DNA of 64,000 nucleotides from Phoenicibacter sp963592435 (lineage in GTDB: Bacteria; Actinomycetota; Coriobacteriia; Coriobacteriales; Eggerthellaceae), in contig CAVAWT010000005.1 of the NCBI GenBank assembly GCA_963592435.1, positions 11,120 to 75,119 on the forward strand, written 5' to 3'. Shown in pieces: positions 25,805-34,282 of the stretch. The notes beneath the pieces are model-generated. The model saw nothing but the letters and a program-made list of their open reading frames with translations. It did no database searches and had not been told where the DNA came from. Position 1 is the stretch's first letter. Each line of letters begins with the position of its first letter. The translations under genes were made by a program, and so were the position numbers.

Positions 25805-26176
25805 TTATTTAGGGCGTTTTGCTCCATAACGGCTTCTTGCCTGAGCACGATTGTCAACAGCTGCACAGTCAAGAGCAGCGCGGATGACTTTGTAGCGCAC
25901 ACCTGGGAGGTCTTTAACACGACCACCGCGAATCAAAACCATTGAGTGCTCTTGCAAGTTGTGTCCGATGCCAGGGATGTAGGCTGAAACTTCCATTCCA
26001 TTAACAAGACGAACACGGCAAACCTTACGAAGCGCAGAATTAGGCTTTTTAGGTGTTGACGTGAAAACGCGCGTGCACACGCCACGTTTTTGTGGATTGC
26101 CTTTCAATGCAGGTGTCTTTTTCTTGTCGACCTGCTTTTTGCGACCCTTACGTACTAATTGGTTTATTGTTGGCAC
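25805..26176 (-). CDS. rpsL: 30S ribosomal protein S12
   Basis: Decoding-centre protein and the site of streptomycin resistance mutations. 123 residues from a GTG start at 26176, preceded by AAGGAG; the family begins at this position (PTINQLVRKGRKKQ), although the frame stays open 117 bases further upstream. The conserved KKPNSALRKVCRVRL and GRVKDLPGVRYKVIRAALD segments are present. Lys is kept at the classic streptomycin position (TPKKPNSALRK), so a sensitive-type sequence is expected. First gene of the rpsL-to-rplW operon. Confidence 0.96.
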   Translation of the reverse strand: MPTINQLVRKGRKKQVDKKKTPALKGNPQKRGVCTRVFTSTPKKPNSALRKVCRVRLVNGMEVSAYIPGIGHNLQEHSMVLIRGGRVKDLPGVRYKVIRAALDCAAVDNRAQARSRYGAKRPK

Positions 26177-26308
26177 GAATTTTCTCCTTCTTGGTTTTAC
26201 GTAAATTTCATGCATGTTTTGCGAGTTCACAGCGCACAAAGTCAGCACGTCATGCTCATGGATCAAATGAGCATAATAACTCACACCCTGCAAACAGCGC
26301 GACTTTTA

Positions 26309-26336
26309 ATTATAGAAACTTCGCCCAGTTCGACAA
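26309..26336 (-). promoter_or_regulatory. Promoter of the rpsL operon
   Basis: On the minus strand TTGTCG (26336-26331) and a perfect TATAAT (26314-26309) are separated by 16 bases. Transcription would start near 26302 and leave a leader of about 125 bases before rpsL. Confidence 0.7.
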
Positions 26337-26415
26337 ACGCAACTTATCCGGGCGTGTCTAACTTTCATATCAAGCATTTTATTCTTTAAAATTTACTTCT
26401 TCTGATAAATCAAAA

Positions 26416-27783
26416 TTACAAAAGCCCAGCACTTTTCAATTCTTCGCAATAGCCCAAAAGCGCCTCATCACCCCTCTTTTGATAGGCAGCATAGCGCTGT
26501 TGCTTATTTTTGATGTGCTCATCGAGAGGCTTCAGAATCCCGAAATTGACATGCATTGGTTGATAATCAATCGTTTCAGGTGAAGTTGCATAATCAATCA
26601 AAGAACCAAAAACTGTCTCACTGGGAAGGATAGGCGGCGTAATTCCTTTAAGGTTTGCAGCAACAGAGATTGCAGCGTGCAAGCCAGAGCGAATCGCTTC
26701 AACATAGCCTTCAGTCCCCGAAAACTGACCAGCAACATAAGTCGGCGTGCCGATTCTTTTAGTCAAAAGTGGGCAACTAAGGTCTGGCTCTAACAACTTT
26801 GGAGCATTTAAAAAAATGTTTTTGTGCATAACACCAAAACGCGCAAACTCAGCGTTCTCCAAACCTGGGATCATACGAAAAACCCTCTTTTGTTCTGAAA
26901 AAGTTAAGTTGGTCTGAAAACCTACTAAGTTATATGCTGTCTTTTCTTTGTTTTCAGCTCGGAGTTGCACAACTGCCCACGGTCGACGTCCTGTCCTTGG
27001 GTCTGTGATCCCGACTGGTTTTAGAGCACCAAATCTTGGAGCCTCGCTTCCCTTTCTCGCAATTTCTTCAATCGGCTGGCAAGCTTGAAAAAGTTCTTTT
27101 GTTTCAAAGTCTTTCAAAACGACGCGCTTAGCGCCTATCAGCTCGGAAATAAAGTTTTCATATTCCTCGCGCTCAAAAGATGCATTTAAATAATCACCAG
27201 ATGTGTCGCCTGAATTTTCATATCTGTTCTGAGAAAAAACGATTTTGTCATCAAGAGACTCAGCTTCAACAATTGGAGCTGCGGCATCAAAGAAATGAAA
27301 ATAATCATCTCCAGTTGCACTCTTGATCGATTCAGCAAATTTCTCACTTGTCATAGGACCAGTTGCAAGGATGACGGCATCATGGTCTGAAAGAGAACCG
27401 AGGTCTTCTACTTCCTCATTGATTGGCGTAATATATTTGTTAGCATATGCTAACTTTGTAACTTTCTCTGAAAACTCGTCTCTGTTGACCGCGAGCGCTC
27501 CCCCAGCTTCCACTTTCGTGTCAAGTGCAATTTTATAAAGCTCAGACCCTAGCACATCAAGCTCATGCTTCAACATCCCTGCCGCACTCGTTTGCTTTGT
27601 GCTTTTTAAAGAGTTGGAACAAACTAATTCAGCCAGCGCATCACTTTTGTGAACTGGGGTTTTGACTTTTGGGCGCATCTCAAATAGATCGACATAGATT
27701 CCGCGCTTTGCCAATTGCAGGCAAGCTTCACTCCCCGAAAGTCCTCCGCCGACGACTGCCACTTTATGTTTAACGTGTTGCAT
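26416..27783 (-). CDS. trmFO: tRNA (uracil-54-C5)-methyltransferase, folate/FAD-dependent
   Basis: Makes ribothymidine 54 in tRNA using methylene-tetrahydrofolate and FADH2. 455 residues with the FAD-binding GGGLSGSEACLQLAKRG at the N-terminus, VCSNSLKST near residue 54 and PTYVAGQFSGTEGYVEA near residue 349, all typical of TrmFO (formerly Gid). Last gene of the rplS-rnhB-yraN-comM-dprA-trmFO series; 18 bases after dprA. Confidence 0.96.
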   Translation of the reverse strand: MQHVKHKVAVVGGGLSGSEACLQLAKRGIYVDLFEMRPKVKTPVHKSDALAELVCSNSLKSTKQTSAAGMLKHELDVLGSELYKIALDTKVEAGGALAVNRDEFSEKVTKLAYANKYITPINEEVEDLGSLSDHDAVILATGPMTSEKFAESIKSATGDDYFHFFDAAAPIVEAESLDDKIVFSQNRYENSGDTSGDYLNASFEREEYENFISELIGAKRVVLKDFETKELFQACQPIEEIARKGSEAPRFGALKPVGITDPRTGRRPWAVVQLRAENKEKTAYNLVGFQTNLTFSEQKRVFRMIPGLENAEFARFGVMHKNIFLNAPKLLEPDLSCPLLTKRIGTPTYVAGQFSGTEGYVEAIRSGLHAAISVAANLKGITPPILPSETVFGSLIDYATSPETIDYQPMHVNFGILKPLDEHIKNKQQRYAAYQKRGDEALLGYCEELKSAGLL

Positions 27784-27801
27784 AAAAATAATTATAAACT
27801 T

Positions 27802-28713
27802 TTAAACTTTTGCACCATACGTTCCATCAGGATATTGTGCGATCCAACCTGAACTTTTTGCTTTTGCAATCCACAACATCATCCAACTTAGAGCCTCATC
27901 ATCCGAAACAGCTCCTTTGATTAAGCCTATCATCTCATCAGTCGTTAGATTGCTGGCGTTAACGGCACTTAAAATTTTCTTGTCAAGCTCACTCAGAGTT
28001 AGTTCTTCAATTGAAGACTTGATCGGCTTGGACTTCAAGCATCCAAAAAGCCTGTTTAATTCGTCAAAAAATGATTCGTCATCGATTATTGGAGTTGCAC
28101 CTTGATAGATGAGCCTGTTAGAGCCAGCCGAATTTTTTGAAGTTATCGACCCTGGGACTGCCAAGACATCACGATTTGCTTCCAACGCATCATCTGCAGT
28201 TGAAAAAGTGCCTGAAGGAATGCCAGCCTCAACGATTAAAATTGCTTTGGAAAGACCTGCAATGAGTCTGTTTCTTGCACGAAACATGTAGGGTAAACTC
28301 GGTGTTTCCCACTCATTTTCGCTGACTATCGCACCTCCAGAGTCGATTATCTTTTGAAACAGAGAAAAATTCGATTTAGGATAAACGTCATTAATGCTTG
28401 CAACAAAGCCTATTGATTTTCCTCCCGCTTCAACAGCTGCTTTCATCGATGCACAATCACATCCTAACGCTCCACCAGAAATAACAGTCACGCCGTTGTT
28501 AGCGCAGATTTCTCCGAAGTGAGAAGCTATGCTTTTGCCATAGGGCGTTGCCTTTCTTGCCCCTATTATCCCAAGCCCTTCTAGAAGTGAGCCCGCGTCT
28601 CCAACAACATACAATTTGTCAGGCGGTTCAGGAATGTCTTTTAAGGGCAAAGGAAAGTCTTTCGATTTTCTATCAATGATGCACCTTTCCCCCTTTAATT
28701 TTTTTTGTGCCAT
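27802..28713 (-). CDS. dprA: DNA-processing protein DprA
   Basis: Loads RecA on incoming single-stranded DNA during transformation. 303 residues with the Rossmann-like DprA core: LGIIGARKATPYG, VISGGALGCDCASM and FRARNRLIAGLSKAILIVEA. The C-terminal ~65 residues form a winged-helix-like domain. Lies six bases after comM. Together with comM it suggests competence genes are kept, though this does not prove natural transformation. Confidence 0.95.
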   Translation of the reverse strand: MAQKKLKGERCIIDRKSKDFPLPLKDIPEPPDKLYVVGDAGSLLEGLGIIGARKATPYGKSIASHFGEICANNGVTVISGGALGCDCASMKAAVEAGGKSIGFVASINDVYPKSNFSLFQKIIDSGGAIVSENEWETPSLPYMFRARNRLIAGLSKAILIVEAGIPSGTFSTADDALEANRDVLAVPGSITSKNSAGSNRLIYQGATPIIDDESFFDELNRLFGCLKSKPIKSSIEELTLSELDKKILSAVNASNLTTDEMIGLIKGAVSDDEALSWMMLWIAKAKSSGWIAQYPDGTYGAKV

Positions 28714-28719
28714 AAAAAA

Positions 28720-30267
28720 TCAACTCTTTCCAATTTCTTCTCGAATCCTGAAACCAAGAGCTTCGGCAACGTGATTTGTTCTAACACGCTCTGATTGCCC
28801 AATGTCTGCAATTGTTCTTGCGACTCTCAATGTGTTAATCAGTCCTCTACCACTCAAGTTGTTCGATTCTGCCATTTCAACAACGAATTCGCGAGTGTCT
28901 TTTGCAAGCTCACACGTTTCAACAATCTGCTGAGTGCTCAATTTCTTCCGCAACAAGTCATTTTTTAATCGTGATGAAAAAAACCCTTGCGTCGTATCTC
29001 CTTGTTTTTTAAGGCGATGCGCCATGAATTCGCGAGCCATCATGACACCTTCTCGCAACGTTGCCGAGTCAGTTCCATTTCCAGAATCTAAAACTTTTGC
29101 AGGCGGCAGGCGTTTGACATCTATTTGAATGTCAATTCTGTCTATTAAAGGACCGCCGATTCTTCCTTGATATTTGTTTACTTGTTGAGAAGAACAAGTG
29201 CATTCGTGCTCAGCGTCTCCATAAAAGCCACAAGGGCATGGGTTTGATGCAGCGATCAACATAAATTTTGCAGGAAAACTTAAATTGCCCTCTGCGCGCG
29301 TCAGACACACCTTCCCGCTTTCCATTGGCTGCCTCAGAGCTTGCAACGTCTTAGAACTGAATTCTGGAAGTTCGTCCAAAAACAAAGCTCCGCAATGCGC
29401 AAGAGAAACTTCTCCAGGGCGAAGTGGATTTCCTCCGCCAACAAGTCCTGCCATCGTTGCTGAGTGATGCGGACTTCTAAAGGGGCGATTTCCTTCTAAA
29501 ATTGGATTTATGTCCTCTCCTGCAACTGAGTGCACAAGAGCAGTTTCAAGCATCTCTTCTGTCGTTAGCGGAGGTAAAATTGTCACCATTCTGCTTGCAA
29601 GCATCGTTTTGCCAGAGCCAGGAGGTCCCACCATCAAAATTCCGTGATTACCTGCAACGGCGACTTGAGCTGCCCTTTTTGCAAAACCATGACCTGAAAC
29701 ATCAGCAAAATCGGGGGTGTCAGAAAACTTCTCCTGAGTTGCTATTTTCGGGGTTTTAACGCGTTCTAGTGGGCTTTGTTCCAAGGCATCTGTCAAACGG
29801 TGGCAACAAAGGTGTGTCAGAGTTTCAATAGGAACAGTTTCTGCTCCCCCACTAACGAGCGTGAAATTTTGCTTGTGAGCACAAATACCATAGGCAAGAG
29901 TTCCTGGCACGCTTCTCACTTTTCCATCCAAGCTGAGCTCACCAACAAACAGCCTGCTTTCAATGAACTCCAATGGAACCTGCCCGGTTGCAACGAGAAT
30001 TCCAAGGGCAATCGGAAGATCGAATGCGCACCCTCGCTTCTTGATGTCAGAAGGTGCAAGGTTGACAACGATTTTTTTGTTTGGCATCGAAAAACCAGAA
30101 GTTCGAATCGCAGTTCTGACGCGCTCCCGTGCCTCTTGAACTGCCGTGTCTGCCATTCCAACAATAGCAATTCCTGGCAGCGAATTAATGAGTGAGACCT
30201 CAACACAGACTGGCGTTGCATCAACTCCTCGCAAAACTGCACTGTTAACGCAAACTGGTGTCGTCAT
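28720..30267 (-). CDS. comM: ComM/YifB-type Mg-chelatase-like AAA+ ATPase
   Basis: Hexameric helicase-like ATPase that promotes branch migration of incoming DNA in transformation. About 515 residues: an N-terminal Lon-protease-like fold (VCVEVSLINSLPGIAIVGMA), Walker A GPPGSGKTML near residue 215, the Mg-chelatase segment RPFRSPHHSATMAGLVGGG, Walker B ALFLDELPEF, and a C-terminal zinc-binding-like CPCGFYGDAEHECTC. ATG at 30267 begins two bases after the yraN stop; an upstream in-frame start at 30288 would overlap yraN. Confidence 0.95.
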   Translation of the reverse strand: MTTPVCVNSAVLRGVDATPVCVEVSLINSLPGIAIVGMADTAVQEARERVRTAIRTSGFSMPNKKIVVNLAPSDIKKRGCAFDLPIALGILVATGQVPLEFIESRLFVGELSLDGKVRSVPGTLAYGICAHKQNFTLVSGGAETVPIETLTHLCCHRLTDALEQSPLERVKTPKIATQEKFSDTPDFADVSGHGFAKRAAQVAVAGNHGILMVGPPGSGKTMLASRMVTILPPLTTEEMLETALVHSVAGEDINPILEGNRPFRSPHHSATMAGLVGGGNPLRPGEVSLAHCGALFLDELPEFSSKTLQALRQPMESGKVCLTRAEGNLSFPAKFMLIAASNPCPCGFYGDAEHECTCSSQQVNKYQGRIGGPLIDRIDIQIDVKRLPPAKVLDSGNGTDSATLREGVMMAREFMAHRLKKQGDTTQGFFSSRLKNDLLRKKLSTQQIVETCELAKDTREFVVEMAESNNLSGRGLINTLRVARTIADIGQSERVRTNHVAEALGFRIREEIGKS

Positions 30268-30268
30268 T

Positions 30269-30697
30269 TTAAGCCACCCCAAACGCATTAACGTGGTGCT
30301 TTATCGCACATCTGTCAACATCCAGCTTAACAACATCCACAACATCAAATCGCATCGGCATGTCAGAAAAATCGTGGCAAACAAGATAGGCCAGAGCAAT
30401 GTTTTCATATTTCTTTCGCTTCTTCGCAGTGACAGCCTCGCTTGGGAAGCCCTGATTCATTGAACTTCTTGTTTTGACCTCAACGAAAACAAGACAGTCT
30501 TTATCCATCGCAACAATATCAACTTCACCAAAATTGCATCGCCAATTCGTGTCAAGAATGACAAATTCGTGACGTCTAAGATACCAAGCTGCTGAGATCT
30601 CTCCACGATTTCCAAGATCTTTGTTGTGTTTTCCAACACTAACGATCTCATGAGCGTCTTGCTGAATCTCACGTGCAGCATTTTCCACTTCTGTCAT
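30269..30697 (-). CDS. YraN/UPF0102 family putative endonuclease
   Basis: 142-residue protein of the restriction-endonuclease-like (PD-(D/E)XK) fold. The motif is visible as EVDIVAMDKDCLVFVEVKTR (Asp, then Glu-x-Lys), and the family usually sits next to rnhB and comM as here. Its biological role is poorly known. ATG at 30697 follows AGGAGG. Upstream, 30698-30820 holds short AT-rich palindromes (TAGAAT/ATTCTA at 30745-30760) but no clear promoter. Confidence 0.9.
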   Translation of the reverse strand: MTEVENAAREIQQDAHEIVSVGKHNKDLGNRGEISAAWYLRRHEFVILDTNWRCNFGEVDIVAMDKDCLVFVEVKTRSSMNQGFPSEAVTAKKRKKYENIALAYLVCHDFSDMPMRFDVVDVVKLDVDRCAIKHHVNAFGVA

Positions 30698-30820
30698 AAA
30701 TCCTCCTAATCAAGTTAAAAATTTATATTGCTAATTAACTAGATTAGAATGAAGATTCTATCTTTTGAAGAAACTTTTGGTTTGAAGTTGGGAAAGGAAA
30801 TTGAAAGTTTTGTGAAACGA

Positions 30821-31474
30821 CTAATGAAACTTTTTTAAAAAAGTCCTGCGATGTTTCACTGTCATCCCAAACTGTTTTATGGCATCTAGGTGGTCTTTTG
30901 TTCCGTATCCCTTATTTTTTTCCCATTTATAATCAGGAAATTCAGCACTCAATGAGACCATTAAATCGTCGCGCTCCACTTTTGCAATGACCGATGCTGC
31001 AGCAATAGAAGCCGATTTTGCATCTCCTTTAACAACAGTTTTCACTCTTTTGTCAACATCAATTTTGTTGCCATCAATCAAAATGATGTCTGGAACAATT
31101 CTTGCTTCCTCGCATCTGTCAATGACAGCCCTAAAAGCCCTTTTCAAGGATTCAGCGATTCCGATTTCATCAATGACACTTGCTTCAACAAATTCAACAC
31201 AAGAAAACAAAGCTTTTTCTTTAATTTGAGAGGCGACGATTGGTCTTCTTTTTTCTGTTATCTTTTTTGAATCGTTTAGATGCTGAACATAAGTCGGAGA
31301 CTTCCAGACAACTCCGCCTGCAGCTAAAGGACCTGCAACAGGTCCTCTTCCAACCTCATCTATGCCGAGAATGACAGCATTTTCTTTTCCTGCGACTTGC
31401 TTTGAGATTTGCTTGTCAAAGTCAAAAAGAGCTTTTACTCTGGCTTCATCTTGTTCTTTTGTTAGCCTTGGCAT
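30821..31474 (-). CDS. rnhB: Ribonuclease HII
   Basis: Removes ribonucleotides from DNA and RNA primers. 217 residues with GIDEVGRGPVAGPLAAGGV (catalytic Asp-Glu) near residue 42, DSKKIT, the third acidic residue in IILIDG and the fourth in AKVERDDLM. Follows rplS by about 50 bases; its first codon overlaps the T-run of the rplS terminator, so it may depend on read-through or an internal promoter. Confidence 0.95.
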   Translation of the reverse strand: MPRLTKEQDEARVKALFDFDKQISKQVAGKENAVILGIDEVGRGPVAGPLAAGGVVWKSPTYVQHLNDSKKITEKRRPIVASQIKEKALFSCVEFVEASVIDEIGIAESLKRAFRAVIDRCEEARIVPDIILIDGNKIDVDKRVKTVVKGDAKSASIAAASVIAKVERDDLMVSLSAEFPDYKWEKNKGYGTKDHLDAIKQFGMTVKHRRTFLKKFH

Positions 31475-31501
31475 AAAAAAAGCCCCTATTACCAGAGGCT
31501 T
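31474..31501 (-). terminator. Terminator after rplS, abutting the rnhB start
   Basis: On the minus strand AAGCCTCT-GGTAAT-AGGGGCTT (one mismatch) runs into seven T residues that reach the rnhB start codon. The placement would reduce rnhB and downstream expression relative to rplS. Confidence 0.75.
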
Positions 31502-31525
31502 AAAGGTGATATGATGTTTGACAAA

Positions 31526-31873
31526 TTAAGCAAACGCCTTTTCCTTAATTTTTGCAGCTTTGCCAACTTTGTCACGAAGATAATAGAGCTTAGAGCGCTT
31601 AACATCGCCTTTACGAGTGACTTCAATTTTGTCAATCTTAGGAGAGTGAACTGGGAATGTTCTCTCAACGCCAACTCCGAAGCTCACTTTTCTCACAGTG
31701 AAAGTCTCACGCGATGAATGACCGTGACGGCTGATGACGTCACCTTGGAAGACCTGAATCCTCTCACGGTTGCCCTCAACGATGCGATAATGCACCTTTA
31801 CGTTGTCTCCACTCCTGAACTCAGGGATGTCGCTTTTCATCTGTTGTTGCTCAATAGCTCTAATGTAATCCAT
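31526..31873 (-). CDS. rplS: 50S ribosomal protein L19
   Basis: Large-subunit protein at the 30S-50S interface. 115 residues with FRSGDNVKVHYRIVEGNRER, FQGDVISRHGHSSRETFTVR and the C-terminal KLYYLRDKVGKAAKIKEK. Normal length. Heads the rplS-rnhB-yraN-comM-dprA-trmFO run; lepB, often found after rplS in related genomes, is absent. Confidence 0.97.
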   Translation of the reverse strand: MDYIRAIEQQQMKSDIPEFRSGDNVKVHYRIVEGNRERIQVFQGDVISRHGHSSRETFTVRKVSFGVGVERTFPVHSPKIDKIEVTRKGDVKRSKLYYLRDKVGKAAKIKEKAFA

Positions 31874-31939
31874 TGTTTTACCTTTATTGTCTAACTTTTT
31901 GCTTTAAAAATTAAGTTCGCATTTTTCACGCGACGAATT

Positions 31940-31968
31940 ATTATACATAAAAAATGAAAGAATTGCCA
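31940..31968 (-). promoter_or_regulatory. Probable rplS promoter
   Basis: Minus-strand TATAAT at 31945-31940 with TGGCAA (weak -35) 17 bases upstream. A leader of about 60 bases would precede rplS. The -10 is convincing, the -35 is not. Confidence 0.5.
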
Positions 31969-31987
31969 GAAAAATTTTGAAATTTCT

Positions 31988-32863
31988 TCAATTACCAAAC
32001 CCCAGCTCTTGTTCCACGCGTTTTAGGCCTTGTCGGCAACGCTCCAAAACGCCGTCGTAAAGAGAAGTGTCATTTTGAGTGATTTCAAAGCCTATGATTG
32101 CTTTTTGGTAGAACTCTTTTGCTTTGTCTAAATCGCGAGAGCAACCGCTCCCCTTTTCAAATGAAGAAGCCAAGCGTGAAGCGACACTGCCATAAACATA
32201 AGGGACAGCGTCTTCACATTCGCTCCATGCCTTCAAATAGAGTTCAAACGCCTTTTTGTTATCCATGTCACAGCCAAAACCTTTGCGGTGCATGTCGCCA
32301 CTTTTATATATAGCTTCCAAATCGCCATTTTTCATCGCGATTTCGTAACACCTCTTCGCACGCTTTTCTCTGTCTTTCATCTGCAAAACTTCATGCCAGT
32401 TTTTAGGCACTTCATCCATCCACAAAGGCCACAAATTACCATCAGTTCTGTCATATTCATAAATGTAGCCCAAGCACTTCCAAGCAATCGCGTTTCCCGA
32501 CCAATCAGCAAGCGCGGCATGAAAATAGAGAAGTTCGGCTGAGCGAAAACAGCCGTGTCGCACTTCCCACATGTCTTTGTCGGTGTAAGTTAAGCCTTCG
32601 TCATAGAAGTCAAAACCCCAATTTAGAGCTTGCTCTGGACCATATTGAGTCTCACCCGGCATCAAAAAATCCCGTGGATAATAATCATAAAACTCGCGTC
32701 CGAGATATTTTCCAGTCAAACAGTCGCGCACAGGTTCTGAAATTGTCACTTCCATCAATCCAACATCGTCACACTTTGCCCATGCTGGCACAAAGGAAGG
32801 TGCCGTTTCGATCCTGCGAAGTTCATACTTTGACAAGTCGCTTTTGCAAACCCACTTAGTCAT
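31988..32863 (-). CDS. Sel1-like repeat protein, third gene of a J-domain/HIRAN operon
   Basis: A 291-residue soluble protein. The C-terminal half contains Sel1-like (TPR-related) repeats: RAKRCYEIAMKNGDLEAIYK, DMHRKGFGCDMDNKKAFELY and FEKGSGCSRDLDKAKEFYQK. These fold into superhelices that hold protein complexes together. The N-terminal ~110 residues are rich in aromatic residues and match no family I know. No signal peptide. ATG at 32863 overlaps the end of the HIRAN gene by 8 bases, so the three genes are translationally coupled. The function is unknown; the repeats suggest a scaffold. Confidence 0.75.
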   Translation of the reverse strand: MTKWVCKSDLSKYELRRIETAPSFVPAWAKCDDVGLMEVTISEPVRDCLTGKYLGREFYDYYPRDFLMPGETQYGPEQALNWGFDFYDEGLTYTDKDMWEVRHGCFRSAELLYFHAALADWSGNAIAWKCLGYIYEYDRTDGNLWPLWMDEVPKNWHEVLQMKDREKRAKRCYEIAMKNGDLEAIYKSGDMHRKGFGCDMDNKKAFELYLKAWSECEDAVPYVYGSVASRLASSFEKGSGCSRDLDKAKEFYQKAIIGFEITQNDTSLYDGVLERCRQGLKRVEQELGFGN

Positions 32864-33263
32864 CGAGGTAGACCTCCAAAGAGATCATGTACCACTCCCC
32901 ACGTAGCTCGTTTGATTGAACTTTTGCAAACATTGCTTTTCCTGCATCCATGAGCCTTGCAACCGCCTCGGTGCAGTCAGCTGACAAAAACCCAAACTCA
33001 CGTCCCTTTGCGTCAAGAACCTTCACGGCCCACTTGTTCGATAAATTTTCTGGATCGCGCAACAGACGCACCCTTCCCTCAGCTTTGAGCTCCTCAACAA
33101 TCTCATCAATGTTAAAGACGTTTCTTGTTCCTGCTACCAAAACGTCATGAAAAACGAGAATCTCACCAGAAAAGGGTGCAGAAAACCCTCCGAGACCACC
33201 TCTTGAGGCATCTAATAAAACCGACAGAGGCCCTTCCTCTATCTTTACAATCTCGTCAGTCAT
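32856..33263 (-). CDS. HIRAN-domain protein
   Basis: 135 residues. The segment from about residue 42 (VAGTRNVFNIDEIVEELKAE, VRLLRDPENLSNKWAVKV, REFGFLSADCTEAVARLMDA) fits the HIRAN pattern: GT..., a Leu-rich turn, R.P.N..., and a final G-hydrophobic-L. In helicases such as HLTF the domain binds DNA 3' ends; in bacteria it is often stand-alone and of unknown role. It begins immediately after the stop of the J-domain gene and overlaps the next gene by 8 bases. The domain call rests on pattern recognition by eye. Confidence 0.72.
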   Translation of the reverse strand: MTDEIVKIEEGPLSVLLDASRGGLGGFSAPFSGEILVFHDVLVAGTRNVFNIDEIVEELKAEGRVRLLRDPENLSNKWAVKVLDAKGREFGFLSADCTEAVARLMDAGKAMFAKVQSNELRGEWYMISLEVYLDD

Positions 33264-34058
33264 CTAAAGCTCTTTTTTCAACAAATCTTTGATCTTTATA
33301 TCAAATTGCAACTTTGCATCTTCATATTCTTTAGTCTTGGTCTTCAACTCTTGAACAGTCTTAAAGACCCAGTTAGCGTTACTTAACTTGTCCAACATGT
33401 TATAAGGATAGGAATTCTTAATTTTCTCAAGGATTTCTTCTTGAACAGAAACTTGAGCTTCGAGAAGTGCAACTTCTGCGATCAGCTCTTCTATGTCCTT
33501 GTCCTCGTCATTAATTTCGTCTTCGCCTTCCAAAATCCACGCGTAGGCCTCTAATGTTGCAACGTCACCTTGTTCATAGGCCTTCTGAACTCCACTAAAC
33601 AAGTTTCTCTCCTGATCGCTCAAAAGAGGATTTAAGTCTGGGTGAAGCTTTTTACACAACTTCCTGTAGAGTTCTTTTAGACGCTTTGAATCAACCTTGC
33701 CCATTTCACTTGACTTTGAACGACGGTCAAGGAGGGAATAGAACTTCATCTGCTTTTCTTCTAAATCCACCATCCACTGCTCAAGCTCAGCATCAAGCTC
33801 TTCTTCGACCTCACCTTCAACGATTTCTTCATCAGCGTTGGCGCGAGCTTGGCAAAGCGCAAGTTTTTTCTTTGCGCGACGAACAGCGAGTTCGGCCTCT
33901 GCCATCTTGACTTCATAAGCACCAACTTTAACCATGTAATCTGCTTCGATTAGAGGATTCTTTTGCAACAAAATGTCTTCTCGTTGCATAACAAGACCAA
34001 CGATCTTCTCTCTCAAGTCTTTCACTTGACCGATTAATTCTGATTTTTCATCTACCAC
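33264..34058 (-). CDS. Coiled-coil protein with J domain (HPD motif)
   Basis: About 264 residues. N-terminal half: long charged helices (residues ~1-120), probably coiled coil. Middle: a J-domain-like segment, KRLKELYRKLCKKLHPDLNP, with the HPD tripeptide that stimulates DnaK, followed by a helix FSGVQKAYEQGDVATLEAYA. C-terminal half: another long coiled coil (VALLEAQVSVQEEILEKIK). No zinc finger or Gly/Phe region, so it is not DnaJ itself. A GTG start at 34058 is preferred because GGAG lies seven bases before it; the frame is open to 34079. First gene of the three-gene operon. Probably recruits Hsp70 to a particular client. Confidence 0.75.
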   Translation of the reverse strand: MVDEKSELIGQVKDLREKIVGLVMQREDILLQKNPLIEADYMVKVGAYEVKMAEAELAVRRAKKKLALCQARANADEEIVEGEVEEELDAELEQWMVDLEEKQMKFYSLLDRRSKSSEMGKVDSKRLKELYRKLCKKLHPDLNPLLSDQERNLFSGVQKAYEQGDVATLEAYAWILEGEDEINDEDKDIEELIAEVALLEAQVSVQEEILEKIKNSYPYNMLDKLSNANWVFKTVQELKTKTKEYEDAKLQFDIKIKDLLKKEL

Positions 34059-34207
34059 GCAATCTCTCCTTTTCCACACACTATTGCATTAAAAGAGCAG
34101 AAAACACGCAAAGCTAAACAGATGCTAAGAAATGCAGAAAAATAAAACGCTGTTTAACATTATAAAGCAAGATTATAAATAATATATTTAGGAAATGTGG
34201 ATCTTGC

Positions 34208-34237
34208 ATGACACAAAACAATTTAATTGCATATAAT
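34208..34237 (+). promoter_or_regulatory. Promoter of the ilv-leu operon
   Basis: ATGACA at 34208-34213 and a perfect TATAAT at 34232-34237 with an 18-base spacer. The start would be near 34244 and the leader about 39 bases, too short for a T-box or a peptide attenuator. The region from 34059 to 34207 is AT-rich and otherwise featureless. Confidence 0.7.
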
Positions 34238-34282
34238 AGTATGTTGCTAAAAAAAGATAGGATTTAAGGAGAAAACAAAAAG

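Noticed and set aside
34059..34282. T-box or leader-peptide attenuator before ilvA
   Set aside because: The predicted leader is only ~39 bases, and no T-box sequence or run of Ile/Leu/Val codons with a terminator is present.
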